Below the pieces are notes generated by a model. It was not told the DNA's origin. It searched no databases and saw only the letters and a list, made by a program, of their open reading frames with translations. A stretch of DNA of 64,000 bases. Origin: Microbacterium sp. CH12i. GTDB lineage: Bacteria > Actinomycetota > Actinomycetes > Actinomycetales > Microbacteriaceae. The position numbers were made by a program, and so were the translations under genes. Of the stretch, positions 1-8,570 are shown in pieces (positions within the stretch are counted from its first letter, which is position 1; each line of letters starts with the position of its first letter). Location of the stretch: NCBI RefSeq assembly GCF_000685355.1, contig NZ_JHET01000006.1:310001-374000 (forward strand), written 5' to 3'.

Positions 1-1143
1 GACGCGCTCAAGCTCAAGGGGGTTATCGGCGCCATTGACATTGAGCTCGAGAGACATCTGGTCAGGGCCCAGTGAGAAACGCAGGATCGCGCCCTCGGTC
101 GATCCGACAAGCCCGACCGGAACATGCCGTACGGCGCGGAACCGAACGACGATCTCTCTGGCCGGGTTGTCGAGCGCCTTCCCTGAACGGAGCGTGAACG
201 GCACACCGGCCCAACGGGCGTTGCGCACTTCGAACGTCGCCTCGGCGAGTGTCTCGGTCTCGCGCTCGGGCTTTACATCTGGCTCATCCACATACGACGG
301 CTTCTTGTCGCCGTCGATGGTGCCGGCGGTATATCGCGCCCGGCGTGAGGATGCAGCGGGGTCGTCGTTCCACACCTCGGTCGCGCGCAGCACTGCCGAA
401 GTCGCGCCTCGGAAGTCGACCTCATCGAGTGTGGCTGGCTGCTCCATCGCGAGGACGGCGAGCACCTGCAGCAGGTGGCTCTGGATCATGTCGACGAACG
501 CGCCCGCACCGTCGTAGTAAACCGCGCGTCCTTCGAGCCCGAGCTTCTCGTTGTAGATGATCGCGATCGACTCGATGCTCTCCGCAGACCAGAGCGGCTC
601 CAAGATGCGATTCGCGAAGCGGGCGCCGAGCAGGTTCAACGTGGTGGATTTTCCTAGGAAATGATCGACGCGGAAGATCTGCTTTTCCGGCACGAGCTGA
701 GCGAGCCGGATGTTCAGCGCGCGAGCGCCGGCTTCGTCTGTGCCGAATGGTTTCTCCAACGCCAGCATTGCGCCATCCGGAATGATCTCCGCAGTGAGAG
801 CGTCACAGGCCTTCGCAGCCACGGCCGGAGGCACTGCGAAATAGATCGCCACCTGACCCTCAAGTCCCTGCAGCAGAGTCGTCAGATCAGCGGCCTGGGT
901 GATGTCCGCCTGGTGGTACTCAACGGTGACGCGGTCGACAGCGGCCTCAGCATCCGCCGAGCCGAAAGACGTGCGCACAACTTCACCGAGCTGGTCATCG
1001 GTCCACTCCTGCGTGCCGGCGCCGATCAAACGCACGGTGCGCTTCGGCTCCGTCGTGAGCAGCTGACCAAGAGCGGGGAGGAGCAACCGGGAGGTCAGAT
1101 CACCGGAAGCACCGAAGATCACGAGCGTGGTCGTATCAGCCAT
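1..1143 (-). CDS. zwf: Glucose-6-phosphate dehydrogenase, 3' end outside window
   Basis: Oxidises glucose-6-phosphate to 6-phosphogluconolactone with NADP, the entry step of the oxidative pentose phosphate pathway. The 381 codons in view start MADTTTLVIFGASGDLTSRL, a nucleotide-binding GASGDL motif at residues 11-16. The substrate/catalytic motif RVDHFLGK lies at about 158-165, followed by FANRILEPLW and YYDGAGAFVDMIQSHLLQ, all typical of the family. The gene runs off the left edge. A TACGGT -10 hexamer (1150-1155, minus strand) ends six bases before the ATG, so the mRNA is probably leaderless. The usual opcA/tal/tkt partners are not visible, so this may be a second zwf copy. Confidence 0.9.
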   Translation of the reverse strand, partial: MADTTTLVIFGASGDLTSRLLLPALGQLLTTEPKRTVRLIGAGTQEWTDDQLGEVVRTSFGSADAEAAVDRVTVEYHQADITQAADLTTLLQGLEGQVAIYFAVPPAVAAKACDALTAEIIPDGAMLALEKPFGTDEAGARALNIRLAQLVPEKQIFRVDHFLGKSTTLNLLGARFANRILEPLWSAESIESIAIIYNEKLGLEGRAVYYDGAGAFVDMIQSHLLQVLAVLAMEQPATLDEVDFRGATSAVLRATEVWNDDPAASSRRARYTAGTIDGDKKPSYVDEPDVKPERETETLAEATFEVRNARWAGVPFTLRSGKALDNPAREIVVRFRAVRHVPVGLVGSTEGAILRFSLGPDQMSLELNVNGADNPLELERV

Positions 1144-1188
1144 GCCCCTACCGTACGCGACGGAGCGTCTCTGAGAATAGGGTCGGTA

Positions 1189-1227
1189 GCGGGGTGGAAG
1201 CCGCGTTCTCACCCGGCCCCACCCCGC
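1189..1227 (-). terminator. Inverted repeat, candidate terminator of the fdhA operon
   Basis: GCGGGGTGG (1189-1197) pairs perfectly with CCACCCCGC (1219-1227) around a 21-base loop, just downstream of the stop codon of the GlcG-like gene at 1237. No strong T-run follows on the minus strand, so termination activity is uncertain. The 93-base gap between that gene and zwf holds nothing else clear. Confidence 0.4.
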
Positions 1228-1236
1228 AATCGCGGT

Positions 1237-1635
1237 TCAGTATGCTGCGGCGCCCGACTCTGCGACCGAATGATCCTGCTCGCCAGAGCCTCCGCTCACT
1301 CCGACCGCGCCGACGACGACTCCGTCGCGTGACAGGGGGATTCCACCGGCGAAGATCGCAACCTTGCCGCCGTTCGTGTTCTGGATGCCGAAGAACTGCT
1401 GCGTCGGCTGCGAGTTGTCGCCGAGGTCCTTCGTCGAAATGTCGAACGCCTTCGAAGTCCATGCCTTGTTGATCGAGATATTGACGCTGCCTATCCAGGC
1501 GCCGTCCTGTCGTACGTGAGCGACGAGGTTGCCCCCGGCGTCGACCACTGCGATGTTCATCGGCTGGCCGATTTCATTCGCGCGCTTCTCTGCAGCAGCG
1601 ATGACGCGACGAGCGTCTTCAAGAGTGACTGACAT
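1237..1635 (-). CDS. GlcG/HbpS family (DUF336) protein
   Basis: A 132-residue single-domain protein beginning MSVTLEDARRVIAAAEKRA. It has the family signatures NIAVVDAGGNLVAHVRQDGAWIGS near the N-terminus and GGIPLSRDGVVVGAVGVSGG near the C-terminus. Relatives include GlcG and the haem-binding, redox-linked HbpS; others sit in diol and aldehyde operons, and their role is often unknown. The ATG at 1635 is chosen because GAAAGGA precedes it at good spacing; upstream in-frame codons would overlap fdhA. It lies 22 bases after fdhA on the same strand, so the two are probably co-transcribed and this protein may serve formaldehyde oxidation. That link is inference. Confidence 0.8.
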   Translation of the reverse strand: MSVTLEDARRVIAAAEKRANEIGQPMNIAVVDAGGNLVAHVRQDGAWIGSVNISINKAWTSKAFDISTKDLGDNSQPTQQFFGIQNTNGGKVAIFAGGIPLSRDGVVVGAVGVSGGSGEQDHSVAESGAAAY

Positions 1636-1657
1636 GTGTGTTCCTTTCGTTGCGGGT

Positions 1658-2875
1658 TTAGGCCTTGATGTAGCCGTTGGGGTTGAGTACGTACTTCTTG
1701 GCAGCGCCCTGATCGAACTCGGCGTACCCTTGCGGGGCATTTTCGAGACTGATCGGGGTCGCATGAACTGCCTTTGCGATCTGCACCTTGTCGTGCAGGA
1801 TCGCCATCATCAGTTGTCGGTTGTACTTCATGACAGGGCATTGACCCGTCGTGAACGACAGCGATTTAGCCCAGCCGGTGCCGAAGCTGATCGAGAGCGA
1901 CCCGACCTTCGCCGCCTCATCGATTGCGCCAGGGTCGCCTGTCACATAAAGCCCCGGAATGCCGAGCGCGCCACCTGCCGCTGTGACGTCCATGAGCGAG
2001 TTCAATACGGTCGCGGGTGCTTCCTGCGCTGCGTGTGAGCCGTGTCCACGCGCTTCGAAGCCGACAGCATCGATGCCGCAGTCAACCTCAGGAACACCGA
2101 GGATCTGGTCGATTTGGTCCTTGGGGTCGCCCTTCGAAACATCAACCGTCTCGCAGCCGAACGAACGCGCCTGCGCGAGACGTTCCTCGTTCAAGTCGCC
2201 GACAATCACTGCGGCCGCGCCGAGTAGTTGCGCGCCGACAGCAGCGGCCAGACCGACCGGTCCTGCGCCGGCGATGTAGACAGTTGATCCGGGGCCGACG
2301 CCAGCGGTGACCGCGCCGTGGAAGCCTGTCGGGAAGATATCGGAGAGCATCGTCAGGTCAAGGATCTTCTCGAGAGCCTGGTCGCGATCAGGGAATTTGA
2401 GAAGGTTCCAATCGGCGTACGGCACCAGGACGAATTCAGCCTGCCCGCCGACCCAGCCGCCCATATCCACATACCCGTAGGCGCTGCCGGGGCGATCGGG
2501 GTTCACGTTCAGGCAGATGCCGGTCTTGCCTTCCTTGCAATTGCGACAGCGCCCACACGCGATATTGAAGGGCACCGAGACGATGTCACCCACCTTGATG
2601 AACTCGACGTCCGGACCCACCTCGACTACCTCACCCGTGATCTCATGACCGAGCACAAGACCCGCCGGCGCCGTCGTGCGACCGCGCACCATATGCTGAT
2701 CGGATCCGCAAATGTTCGTCGCCACCGTCCGCAGAATCGCTCCATGCGGAACCTTGCGCCCCACATTCGCGGGGTTCACGCCCGGGCCGTCCTTCAGTTC
2801 GAACTCGGGGTAGGGCGTGTCGATCACTTCAACGACGCCTGGCGCTTTGAAAGCAACGGCTCGATTCGTAGCCAC
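1658..2875 (-). CDS. fdhA: Zinc-dependent glutathione-independent formaldehyde dehydrogenase
   Basis: A 405-residue medium-chain alcohol dehydrogenase that most resembles the Pseudomonas putida type formaldehyde dehydrogenase, which oxidises formaldehyde to formate with tightly bound NAD. Visible features are catalytic-zinc ligands Cys56 and His77-Glu78 (GHEITGEVVEVG), the structural-zinc cysteines 107, 110, 113 and 121, and the NAD motif GAGPVG at 203-208. The long insertion and the C-terminal KKYVLNPNGYIKA fit this subgroup; length is normal for it. It is the first gene of a two-gene operon with the GlcG-like protein and is divergent from a regulator. A formaldehyde dismutase or other aldehyde specificity cannot be excluded. 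Confidence 0.88.
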   Translation of the reverse strand: MATNRAVAFKAPGVVEVIDTPYPEFELKDGPGVNPANVGRKVPHGAILRTVATNICGSDQHMVRGRTTAPAGLVLGHEITGEVVEVGPDVEFIKVGDIVSVPFNIACGRCRNCKEGKTGICLNVNPDRPGSAYGYVDMGGWVGGQAEFVLVPYADWNLLKFPDRDQALEKILDLTMLSDIFPTGFHGAVTAGVGPGSTVYIAGAGPVGLAAAVGAQLLGAAAVIVGDLNEERLAQARSFGCETVDVSKGDPKDQIDQILGVPEVDCGIDAVGFEARGHGSHAAQEAPATVLNSLMDVTAAGGALGIPGLYVTGDPGAIDEAAKVGSLSISFGTGWAKSLSFTTGQCPVMKYNRQLMMAILHDKVQIAKAVHATPISLENAPQGYAEFDQGAAKKYVLNPNGYIKA

Positions 2876-2955
2876 GTCAGTTCTCCATTCCCGGGCTGCA
2901 CCGCCCGTTCACCGGTGGGGCTCATCGCCCCTCGCATTGAGCTTCGTCCGTACTT

Positions 2956-3006
2956 GTGAGTAGTGCTATCCCTCACTTGGATCGTCTTCTCCACCCAAAC
3001 GGGTGG
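2956..3006. promoter_or_regulatory. Candidate operators in fdhA/regulator divergent region
   Basis: The 148 bases between the divergent fdhA and regulator starts carry two inverted repeats. GTGAG (2956-2960) faces CTCAC (2972-2976), and CCACCC (2991-2996) faces GGGTGG (3001-3006) across AAAC. Their placement suits control of both genes by the adjacent HTH protein, but no binding consensus is known to me. Confidence 0.35.
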
Positions 3007-3023
3007 TGAGCTACGGTAGCGGC

Positions 3024-3920
3024 ATGCCTGACGGTGAATTTGAGCATCTGCCACGTCTGTCCGTCGCTATGCGTGCGCAAACGCTTGCGGATGCGGCGTC
3101 CCCCGACGACTTGCGGCTGGCACGAACGTCATCGGGTGAACGCATGGAAGTTCTCACCGAACTCGTCGACGAGTACTCCACCACCCTCGAATCGATCCTT
3201 GCCGTCCTCAGATCCAGAAGGACAGATGATGGGGCAGCTCGGTCGGTAGCCACTGCGATCGCGGCATCCGGCCTTGTCCACCTTCGGACCGCCAGCGATC
3301 GCGTACGCACGTCGGCGGAGGAGCCGGTCACAACCGCATTCGAACGGCTCCGTGAGGACCTGCGACCGCTCGTACGCTACCGAGACATTGATGTGCAGTT
3401 CATCGAGCCACCCGAGGATGGGCGTCCGCTGCCGAGCGAAGTTGCCCACGGGGCTCGAGCTGTGGTGCGTGGGTCTGTCCTCGCGCTGATCGACAGCCCG
3501 GAGGTCGAACGCGTCCGGGTTCAATGGGGCTGCGATGGCACGAATCTTCTCATCGACGTGCGTGATGACGGACGCGGCGATACTTCCGACGATTCCGTGT
3601 CGATGCAATCGGTGAGTCAGCGTATCCACGCACTCGGAGGCCAGATTTCAATGACCGCGACCCCTGGCTGGGGAACTGAAATCGCGATCGTCATACCTCT
3701 TGATCCACCACACGCGCCACCAGGAAGCACGGAGGCATGGGATCTGCGCCCTCGAGAGCTTGACGTACTCAGGCGACTCGCATCAGGTCGCCGCAACCGT
3801 GACATCGCAACCGATCTCGCCATCAGTGAGAACACCGTCAAATTTCACGTCGCAAATATTTACCGAAAACTTGGTGTGACAAGCCGTACCGAAGCCACCG
3901 CCCTCTTCTTGCGGGCCTAA
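3024..3920 (+). CDS. LuxR-type regulator with histidine-kinase-like ATPase domain
   Basis: A 298-residue protein. Residues about 30-100 are helical. About 100-235 resemble a HATPase_c fold with G-box-like DVRDDGRGD and [12 protein letters not shown], and the last 65 residues form a LuxR/NarL helix-turn-helix ([20 protein letters not shown], then [16 protein letters not shown]). I see no receiver domain and no phospho-acceptor histidine. The ATG at 3024 is preferred over GTG 3003 because TACGGT (3012-3017) followed by six bases fits a leaderless promoter. It is divergent from the fdhA operon and probably regulates it; the effector is unknown. Confidence 0.75.
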   Translation: MPDGEFEHLPRLSVAMRAQTLADAASPDDLRLARTSSGERMEVLTELVDEYSTTLESILAVLRSRRTDDGAARSVATAIAASGLVHLRTASDRVRTSAEEPVTTAFERLREDLRPLVRYRDIDVQFIEPPEDGRPLPSEVAHGARAVVRGSVLALIDSPEVERVRVQWGCDGTNLLIDVRDDGRGDTSDDSVSMQSVSQRIHALGGQISMTATPGWGTEIAIVIPLDPPHAPPGSTEAWDLRPRELDVLRRLASGRRNRDIATDLAISENTVKFHVANIYRKLGVTSRTEATALFLRA

Positions 3921-3956
3921 TCGCACGGCGATGCAGTGACGTGCGACAATCTACCG

Positions 3957-5746
3957 ATGCCTGCACCGATCGAGGACTACGCCCTGCTGAGTGACTGTCG
4001 CACGGCAGCGCTGGTATCGCGCGATGGCAGCATCGACTGGCTGTGTCTGCCGCGCTTCGACGCTCCGTCGATCTTCGGAGCGCTGCTTGGGGATCCGACC
4101 CACGGGTGCTGGACGTTACGCCCCACGGATCCGACTGCGACGATGCAACGGCAGTACATGCCTGACACGTTCATTCTCGTCACACGGTGGGAGAGCGCGG
4201 ATGGCGTCGCCGAGGTGCAGGAATTCATGCCGATGAGCGATAAACGCACGGACGTGGTGCGCCGGATCGTCGGCCTTGAGGGAACTGTCCACTTCACTAC
4301 CGAGCTGCGGATGCGCTTCGACTACGCGCGTGCCGTGCCGTGGGTGCGCCAGACAGGGACATCTCACGCCCCGGCATTGCGCGCCACTGCGGGTCCCGAC
4401 GCCGTCGTCGTGCGAGGGTCGCGCTCTCTGCAACCGATCATGCGCACTCCGGGAGCATCGTGGTGACACCCGGCGACACCCGCGACCTCACACTCAGCTG
4501 GTTCCCGTCTTACACGTCAGAGCCGAGTGCACTGCACGTCGACAAGGCGTTCGCGCGGACGCGTTCTTGGTGGCAGGGATGGGCGAGGCTGATCGCACAC
4601 GAAGGACCGTACCGCGACGCGGTGGTGCGTTCACTTCTGGTGTTGCGAGCCCTCACGCATCGTGATACCGGCGGCATCGTGGCGGCTGCGACGACTTCTC
4701 TGCCTGAGCAGTTCGGCGGGGCGCGCAACTGGGATTACCGCTACGTCTGGCTGCGGGATGCCTCGCTGACGCTCGAGGCGCTCATCGCGCACGGCTTCGT
4801 CGAAGAGGCTCACCAGTGGCGACGATGGTTGCTGCGCGCCGTCGCAGGTGACCCGGCAGACGTGCAAATCATGTACGGCATCGCCGGCGAACGCGACCTG
4901 CCGGAACGTGAGCTCACCAGCCTGCCGGGATATAACGGCTCAACCCCCGTGCGGATCGGCAACGGTGCAGTCGATCAGTACCAGGGAGATGTGATCGGCG
5001 AGGTGCTTGTCGCGCTCGAGGCTGCACGCATGGTGGGGCTTGAGGAGTCGAAGTTCTCCTGGCCGCTGCAGCGGGTTCTCATCGAGCGTGTCGTCACAGC
5101 GATAACGCTTCCCGATAACGGAATCTGGGAGATCCGCGGCAAGGCGCAGTTCTTCACCCACTCGCGGGTGATGATGTGGGCGGCTCTCGACCGCGGCGTG
5201 CGCGCCGTGCGTGAACAGGGGCTCTCGGGCGATGCCGACCGGTGGGCACAGCTGCGCGACCAGTTGCGCGCTGAGATCGACGCGCGCGGGGTGCATACAG
5301 GCGGCTACTTCGTGCAGCACTATGAGTCGGATGAGGTGGATGCTTCGCTGCTCGTGCTCCCGCAGGTTGGTTACTGCGATGCTGATGACCCCCGCATGCT
5401 GCGAACGGTCGAGCAGATGGAGAACACGCTCATTCGTGACGGGCTGCTGATGCGGTATCGGACGTCATCAGGTGTTGACGGGCTCGAGGGTGGCGAGCAT
5501 CCGTTCTTGGCCTGCAGTTTCTGGCTCGTGGAGCAGTATGCGGCCAGCGGCCGCGAGGATGATGCGCGCGTGCTGATGGACCGCCTTGTCGCATTGGCGA
5601 ATGACGTGGGTCTTCTCTCGGAGGAGTATGACGTCGACGGTGCGCGCCAGGCAGGTAACTTGCCGCAGGCGCTCTCGCATCTCACGCTCGTGCGCGCTGC
5701 AGATGCGCTCGCCGGGCACTCGGGTCGCGCCGCGCACCGTCGCTGA
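3957..5746 (+). CDS. Glycoside hydrolase family 15 protein (frame interrupted)
   Basis: A GH15 glycosidase of the glucoamylase/trehalase-like type, about 596 residues if repaired. The N-terminal module has GSIDWLCLPRFDAPSIFGALL. The (alpha/alpha)6 catalytic domain carries RNWDYRYVWLRDAS, TPVRIGNGAVDQYQGDVIGE and FTHSRVMMWAALDRG. The reading frame breaks at about 4416-4420: one missing base after VVVRG, most simply a G in the GGG run, reconnects it to ALSATDHAHSGS. The ATG at 3957 follows GACAAT by six bases, a leaderless arrangement. Many actinobacterial members hydrolyse trehalose, but specificity cannot be read here. There is no signal peptide, so it is cytoplasmic. Confidence 0.85.
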
Positions 5747-5773
5747 TTTTCACCCCGTCGTCGCGCCGCTGAT

Positions 5774-5802
5774 TTGAGGGGATGCTGTCGATCAGGTAGA
5801 GT
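5774..5802 (+). promoter_or_regulatory. Promoter of the rplJ-rplL operon
   Basis: TTGAGG (5774-5779) and TAGAGT (5797-5802) are separated by exactly 17 bases, a good vegetative-sigma promoter, roughly 220 bases ahead of rplJ. This leaves a long leader RNA. Confidence 0.6.
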
Positions 5803-5808
5803 TGTGCA

Positions 5809-5958
5809 TAACCGAAGACCGCCGGTCATCGTGTTGTGCGAAAGCACGGCATGATCGAAGCACTGCTTTAGCAGAGGCCCGCGCAGGGGACATGATCGTT
5901 TCTCCAGAAAACTGGATTCCACGCTCCGTCGCTTGCGCCGGAGCGTTTTTGTTTTTTT
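5809..5958 (+). ncRNA. Ribosomal protein L10 leader with attenuator hairpin
   Basis: The leader between the rplJ promoter and gene has several stem segments and ends in an intrinsic-terminator-like hairpin: CGCTCCG (5922-5928) pairs with CGGAGCG (5939-5945), followed by T5, G and T8. A terminator inside the leader of rplJ-rplL is the hallmark of L10/L12 autoregulation, in which the L10(L12)4 complex binds the leader and lowers expression. Assignment to the Rfam L10 leader family is by position and architecture, not by a covariance model. Confidence 0.6.
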
Positions 5959-6021
5959 TGCGGGTGGTTGAGGTTGATGTCTCACGGACGTGAGTCATCT
6001 CGTACCCACCAAGGAGTGACT

Positions 6022-6510
6022 ATGGCGCAGAAGGATGCATCGGTCGCCGAGCTCACGAAGTCATTCGAGAACTCGAACGCCGTCCTGCTGACCGAGTACC
6101 GCGGTCTGACGGTTGCCCAGCTCAAGGAGCTGCGCGACAGCCTTCGTCAGAACGCAAACTACGCCGTGGTGAAGAACACGCTGACCAAGATTGCCGCCAA
6201 CAAGGCGGGAATCAGTGCGCTGGATGACGACCTTCAGGGTCCGTCGGCTGTCGCATTCGTTCACGGTGACTTCGTCGCCGCGGCGAAGGCTCTTCGTGAC
6301 TTCGCGAAGGTGAACCCGCTGCTCGTGATCAAGGGCGGCGTGTACGAGGGCAATGCTCTCAACGCCGACGAGGTCAACATGTACGCCTCGCTTGAGAGCC
6401 GTGAGGTTCTGCTGGCGAAGGCTGCAGGCATGATGAAGGCGACGATGGCCAAGGCTATTGCCACCGTCGACGCTCTTCGCGAAAAGCTGGAGACCGCAGA
6501 GGCCGCGTAA
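6022..6510 (+). CDS. rplJ: 50S ribosomal protein L10
   Basis: A 162-residue L10, the base of the ribosomal stalk. It anchors L7/L12 dimers to 23S rRNA and, with them, represses its own operon. The sequence begins [20 protein letters not shown], with [20 protein letters not shown] and [15 protein letters not shown] characteristic of the rRNA-binding half, and an alanine-rich C-terminal helix for L7/L12. The ATG at 6022 is set by AAGGAG at 6011-6016; length is normal. rplL follows 49 bases downstream in the same operon. Confidence 0.97.
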   Translation: MAQKDASVAELTKSFENSNAVLLTEYRGLTVAQLKELRDSLRQNANYAVVKNTLTKIAANKAGISALDDDLQGPSAVAFVHGDFVAAAKALRDFAKVNPLLVIKGGVYEGNALNADEVNMYASLESREVLLAKAAGMMKATMAKAIATVDALREKLETAEAA

Positions 6511-6559
6511 GCGACCAGCGTTTTCTTCCCACAAACCCCATCAATCTAGGAGATACATC

Positions 6560-6940
6560 ATGGCTAAGCTCACCACTGAGGAGCTGCTCGAGCAGTTTTC
6601 CGGCCTGACCCTCGTCGAGCTCAACGACTTCGTCAAGGCGTTCGAGGAGAAGTTCGAGGTCACCGCTGCTGCCCCCGTCGCCGCTGCAGGTGCCGCTGGC
6701 GCTGGCGCTGCTGAGGCTGAAGAAGAGAAGGACTCGTTCGACGTCGTTCTCGAGGCTGCTGGCGAAAAGAAGATCCAGGTCATCAAGACGGTCCGCGAGC
6801 TCACCTCGCTCGGCCTCGGCGAGGCCAAGGCTGTCGTTGACGGTGCACCCAAGGCTGTGCTTGAGGGCGCAACCAAGGAAGCCGCTGAGAAGGCAAAGGA
6901 AGCCCTCGAGGCTGCCGGCGCAACGGTTACCCTCAAGTAA
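6560..6940 (+). CDS. rplL: 50S ribosomal protein L7/L12
   Basis: A 126-residue L7/L12, the mobile stalk protein that recruits translational GTPases. Residues 1-35 form the dimerisation domain ([20 protein letters not shown]). An Ala/Gly-rich hinge follows at about 36-55, then the C-terminal globular domain with [20 protein letters not shown] and the conserved [11 protein letters not shown]. The ATG at 6560 follows a TAGGAGA ribosome-binding site. The operon ends here at a strong hairpin. Confidence 0.97.
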   Translation: MAKLTTEELLEQFSGLTLVELNDFVKAFEEKFEVTAAAPVAAAGAAGAGAAEAEEEKDSFDVVLEAAGEKKIQVIKTVRELTSLGLGEAKAVVDGAPKAVLEGATKEAAEKAKEALEAAGATVTLK

Positions 6941-6962
6941 TCACGTCTCAACGCTTTGCTGC

Positions 6963-6990
6963 GAAAGCCCCGGGTTCACCCGGGGCTTTC
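6963..6990 (+). terminator. Terminator after rplL
   Basis: GAAAGCCCCGGGT and its complement ACCCGGGGCTTTC, at the outer ends of this span with almost no loop, form a very stable GC-rich hairpin 22 bases after the rplL stop. There is no T-run, as is common for actinobacterial terminators. Confidence 0.75.
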
Positions 6991-7036
6991 GTGCGTCCGG
7001 GCCAGATGGTTGTGGTGTTGTGATCTTGGAGCGTTG

Positions 7037-7050
7037 TGGGAGCGGTCTCA
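7037..7050 (+). promoter_or_regulatory. Candidate LacI-family operator upstream of sugar importer
   Basis: TGGGAGCGGTCTCA matches its own reverse complement at 10 of 14 positions and resembles LacI-family sugar operators with a central CG. It lies 77 bases before the binding-protein start. No LacI-type gene is in the window. Confidence 0.35.
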
Positions 7051-7088
7051 GGTGAATAGATTGGCAGGAGCGGTCGAATTCGTCCGCA

Positions 7089-7109
7089 GCGCGAGAATAT
7101 GTCTCGCGC
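7089..7109 (+). promoter_or_regulatory. Perfect inverted repeat before the binding-protein RBS
   Basis: GCGCGAGA (7089-7096) and TCTCGCGC (7102-7109) flank ATATG, ending five bases before the AAGGAG of the binding-protein gene. It could be a repressor operator or an mRNA 5' hairpin. Confidence 0.4.
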
Positions 7110-7126
7110 GAGTCAAGGAGGCACTC

Positions 7127-8452
7127 ATGGTCATGTCCAGGCGTAGAGCTCTGCTCGCATCGCTCGCGATTCCGACTGTTCTGGGGATAGCGCTTGTCGG
7201 ATGCGCTGAATCCACTGGCGGTGGAGGCGGCGGCGACGGAACCAAGACTGTCCGTATTTCGGGTGGCATCACAGGCACTGAGGCAGACGACCTCAACGCC
7301 ACGTTCACACAGTTCACCAAGGACACTGGCATCAAGGTCGAGTACACGGGTGACAAGTCCTTCGAGGGCAACATCGTCACCAAGGTGACCGGTGGCGACG
7401 CCCCTGACATCGCGATCGTTCCGCAGCCGGGCTTGCTGAAGACTCTCGTTGACACGGGCAAGGTCCTCGAGGCACCTGACGGTGTGGCGACAGCTGTTGA
7501 TGCGAACTGGTCCAAGGACTGGAAGAGCTACGGCACGTTCGATGACAAGTTCTACGCGGCGCCCATGCTCGCGAACCTCAAGGGCTACGTCTGGTACTCG
7601 CCGGCGAAATTTGCAGAGTGGGGCGTTGAAGTTCCCAAGACCTGGGACGACCTGCTGACGCTCACCGACACGATCCAGCAGAAGTCCGGAGCGGCACCGT
7701 GGTGTGCTGGCTTCGCATCGGGTGACGCCTCGGGATGGCCGGGAACTGACTGGATCGAGGACCTCGTGCTTCGCCAGTCCGGACCGGATGTCTACGACCA
7801 GTGGATCGCGAATGACGTCAAGTTCACGGATCCTGCGATCAAGGATGCCTTCGACGCAGTCGGCTCCATCCTGCTCAACCCGGCCTATGTCAACGCCGGA
7901 TTCGGCGACGTCAAGAGCATCAACTCGACGGCATTCGCTGACGTTGCGGCAAAGGTGGCAGACGGCACGTGCGCGCTTACGCACCAGGCGTCCTTCCTGT
8001 CGGCGAACTTCCTCGATGTGAAGAACGCCGCTGGCGAGGTGCCCACGGTCGCCCCCGATGGTGACGTGTACGCGTTCATCCTCCCGGGAATGACCGATGG
8101 TCAACTGCAGGTCGAGGGTGGTGGCGAGTTCGTCGCCGGGTTCTCCGACGATGCCTCGACCGTCAAGGTGCTCGAGTACATGGCATCGCCGGAATTCGCC
8201 GATGCGCGCGTGAAGCTCGGTGGAGTCATCTCCGCTAACCAGAAGGCTGACCCGTCACTGGCGTCGAGCGAGTTCCTGCAGGAAGCCATGACAATCATGC
8301 AGGACAAGTCGACGGTCTTCCGTTTCGACGCGTCCGACCTGATGCCGTCGACTGTCGGTTCTGGATCGTTCTGGAAGGGCATGGTCGACTGGGTCGATGG
8401 AAAGCCGACCGACCAGGTACTTTCCGATATCCAGGCAGGCTACGAGAACTAA
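7127..8452 (+). CDS. ABC importer sugar-binding lipoprotein (family 1)
   Basis: A 441-residue extracellular solute-binding protein, the ligand receptor of a carbohydrate importer. Its signal peptide MSRRRALLASLAIPTVLGIA leads to the lipobox LVGC, placing the lipidated cysteine at residue 26 and the protein on the outer face of the membrane. A Gly-rich linker follows. The mature part shows GDAPDIAIVPQPG, YVWYSPAKFAEWGVEVPKTW and WPGTDWIEDLVLR, typical of maltose/alpha-glucoside-type receptors. The ATG at 7127 follows AAGGAG (7115-7120). Two permease genes follow. The exact sugar is not determinable, but GH15 and GH65 enzymes nearby favour alpha-glucosides. Confidence 0.88.
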   Translation: MVMSRRRALLASLAIPTVLGIALVGCAESTGGGGGGDGTKTVRISGGITGTEADDLNATFTQFTKDTGIKVEYTGDKSFEGNIVTKVTGGDAPDIAIVPQPGLLKTLVDTGKVLEAPDGVATAVDANWSKDWKSYGTFDDKFYAAPMLANLKGYVWYSPAKFAEWGVEVPKTWDDLLTLTDTIQQKSGAAPWCAGFASGDASGWPGTDWIEDLVLRQSGPDVYDQWIANDVKFTDPAIKDAFDAVGSILLNPAYVNAGFGDVKSINSTAFADVAAKVADGTCALTHQASFLSANFLDVKNAAGEVPTVAPDGDVYAFILPGMTDGQLQVEGGGEFVAGFSDDASTVKVLEYMASPEFADARVKLGGVISANQKADPSLASSEFLQEAMTIMQDKSTVFRFDASDLMPSTVGSGSFWKGMVDWVDGKPTDQVLSDIQAGYEN

Positions 8453-8488
8453 ACGCGGACAGATCTGATCTGATCGCTGCTTGACGAC

Positions 8489-8525
8489 CGGAGCGGGGCC
8501 GGGCTACGCGCCCGACCCCGCTCCG
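8489..8525 (+). promoter_or_regulatory. Intercistronic hairpin between binding protein and permease genes
   Basis: CGGAGCGGGG (8489-8498) pairs with CCCCGCTCCG (8516-8525), with an inner GGG/CCC pair. Hairpins at this point in sugar ABC operons commonly stabilise or attenuate mRNA so that the binding protein is made in excess over the permeases. There is no T-run. Confidence 0.6.
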
Positions 8526-8570
8526 CGCTATCGTCAAGTGAGTCCGATGCCGTACTCAGAAGGGGTTTCC

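Noticed and set aside
6941..8104. A 387-codon minus-strand frame opposite the sugar-binding protein
   Set aside because: It is the codon-phase shadow of a clear lipoprotein gene, with Arg/Asp-rich composition and no domain.
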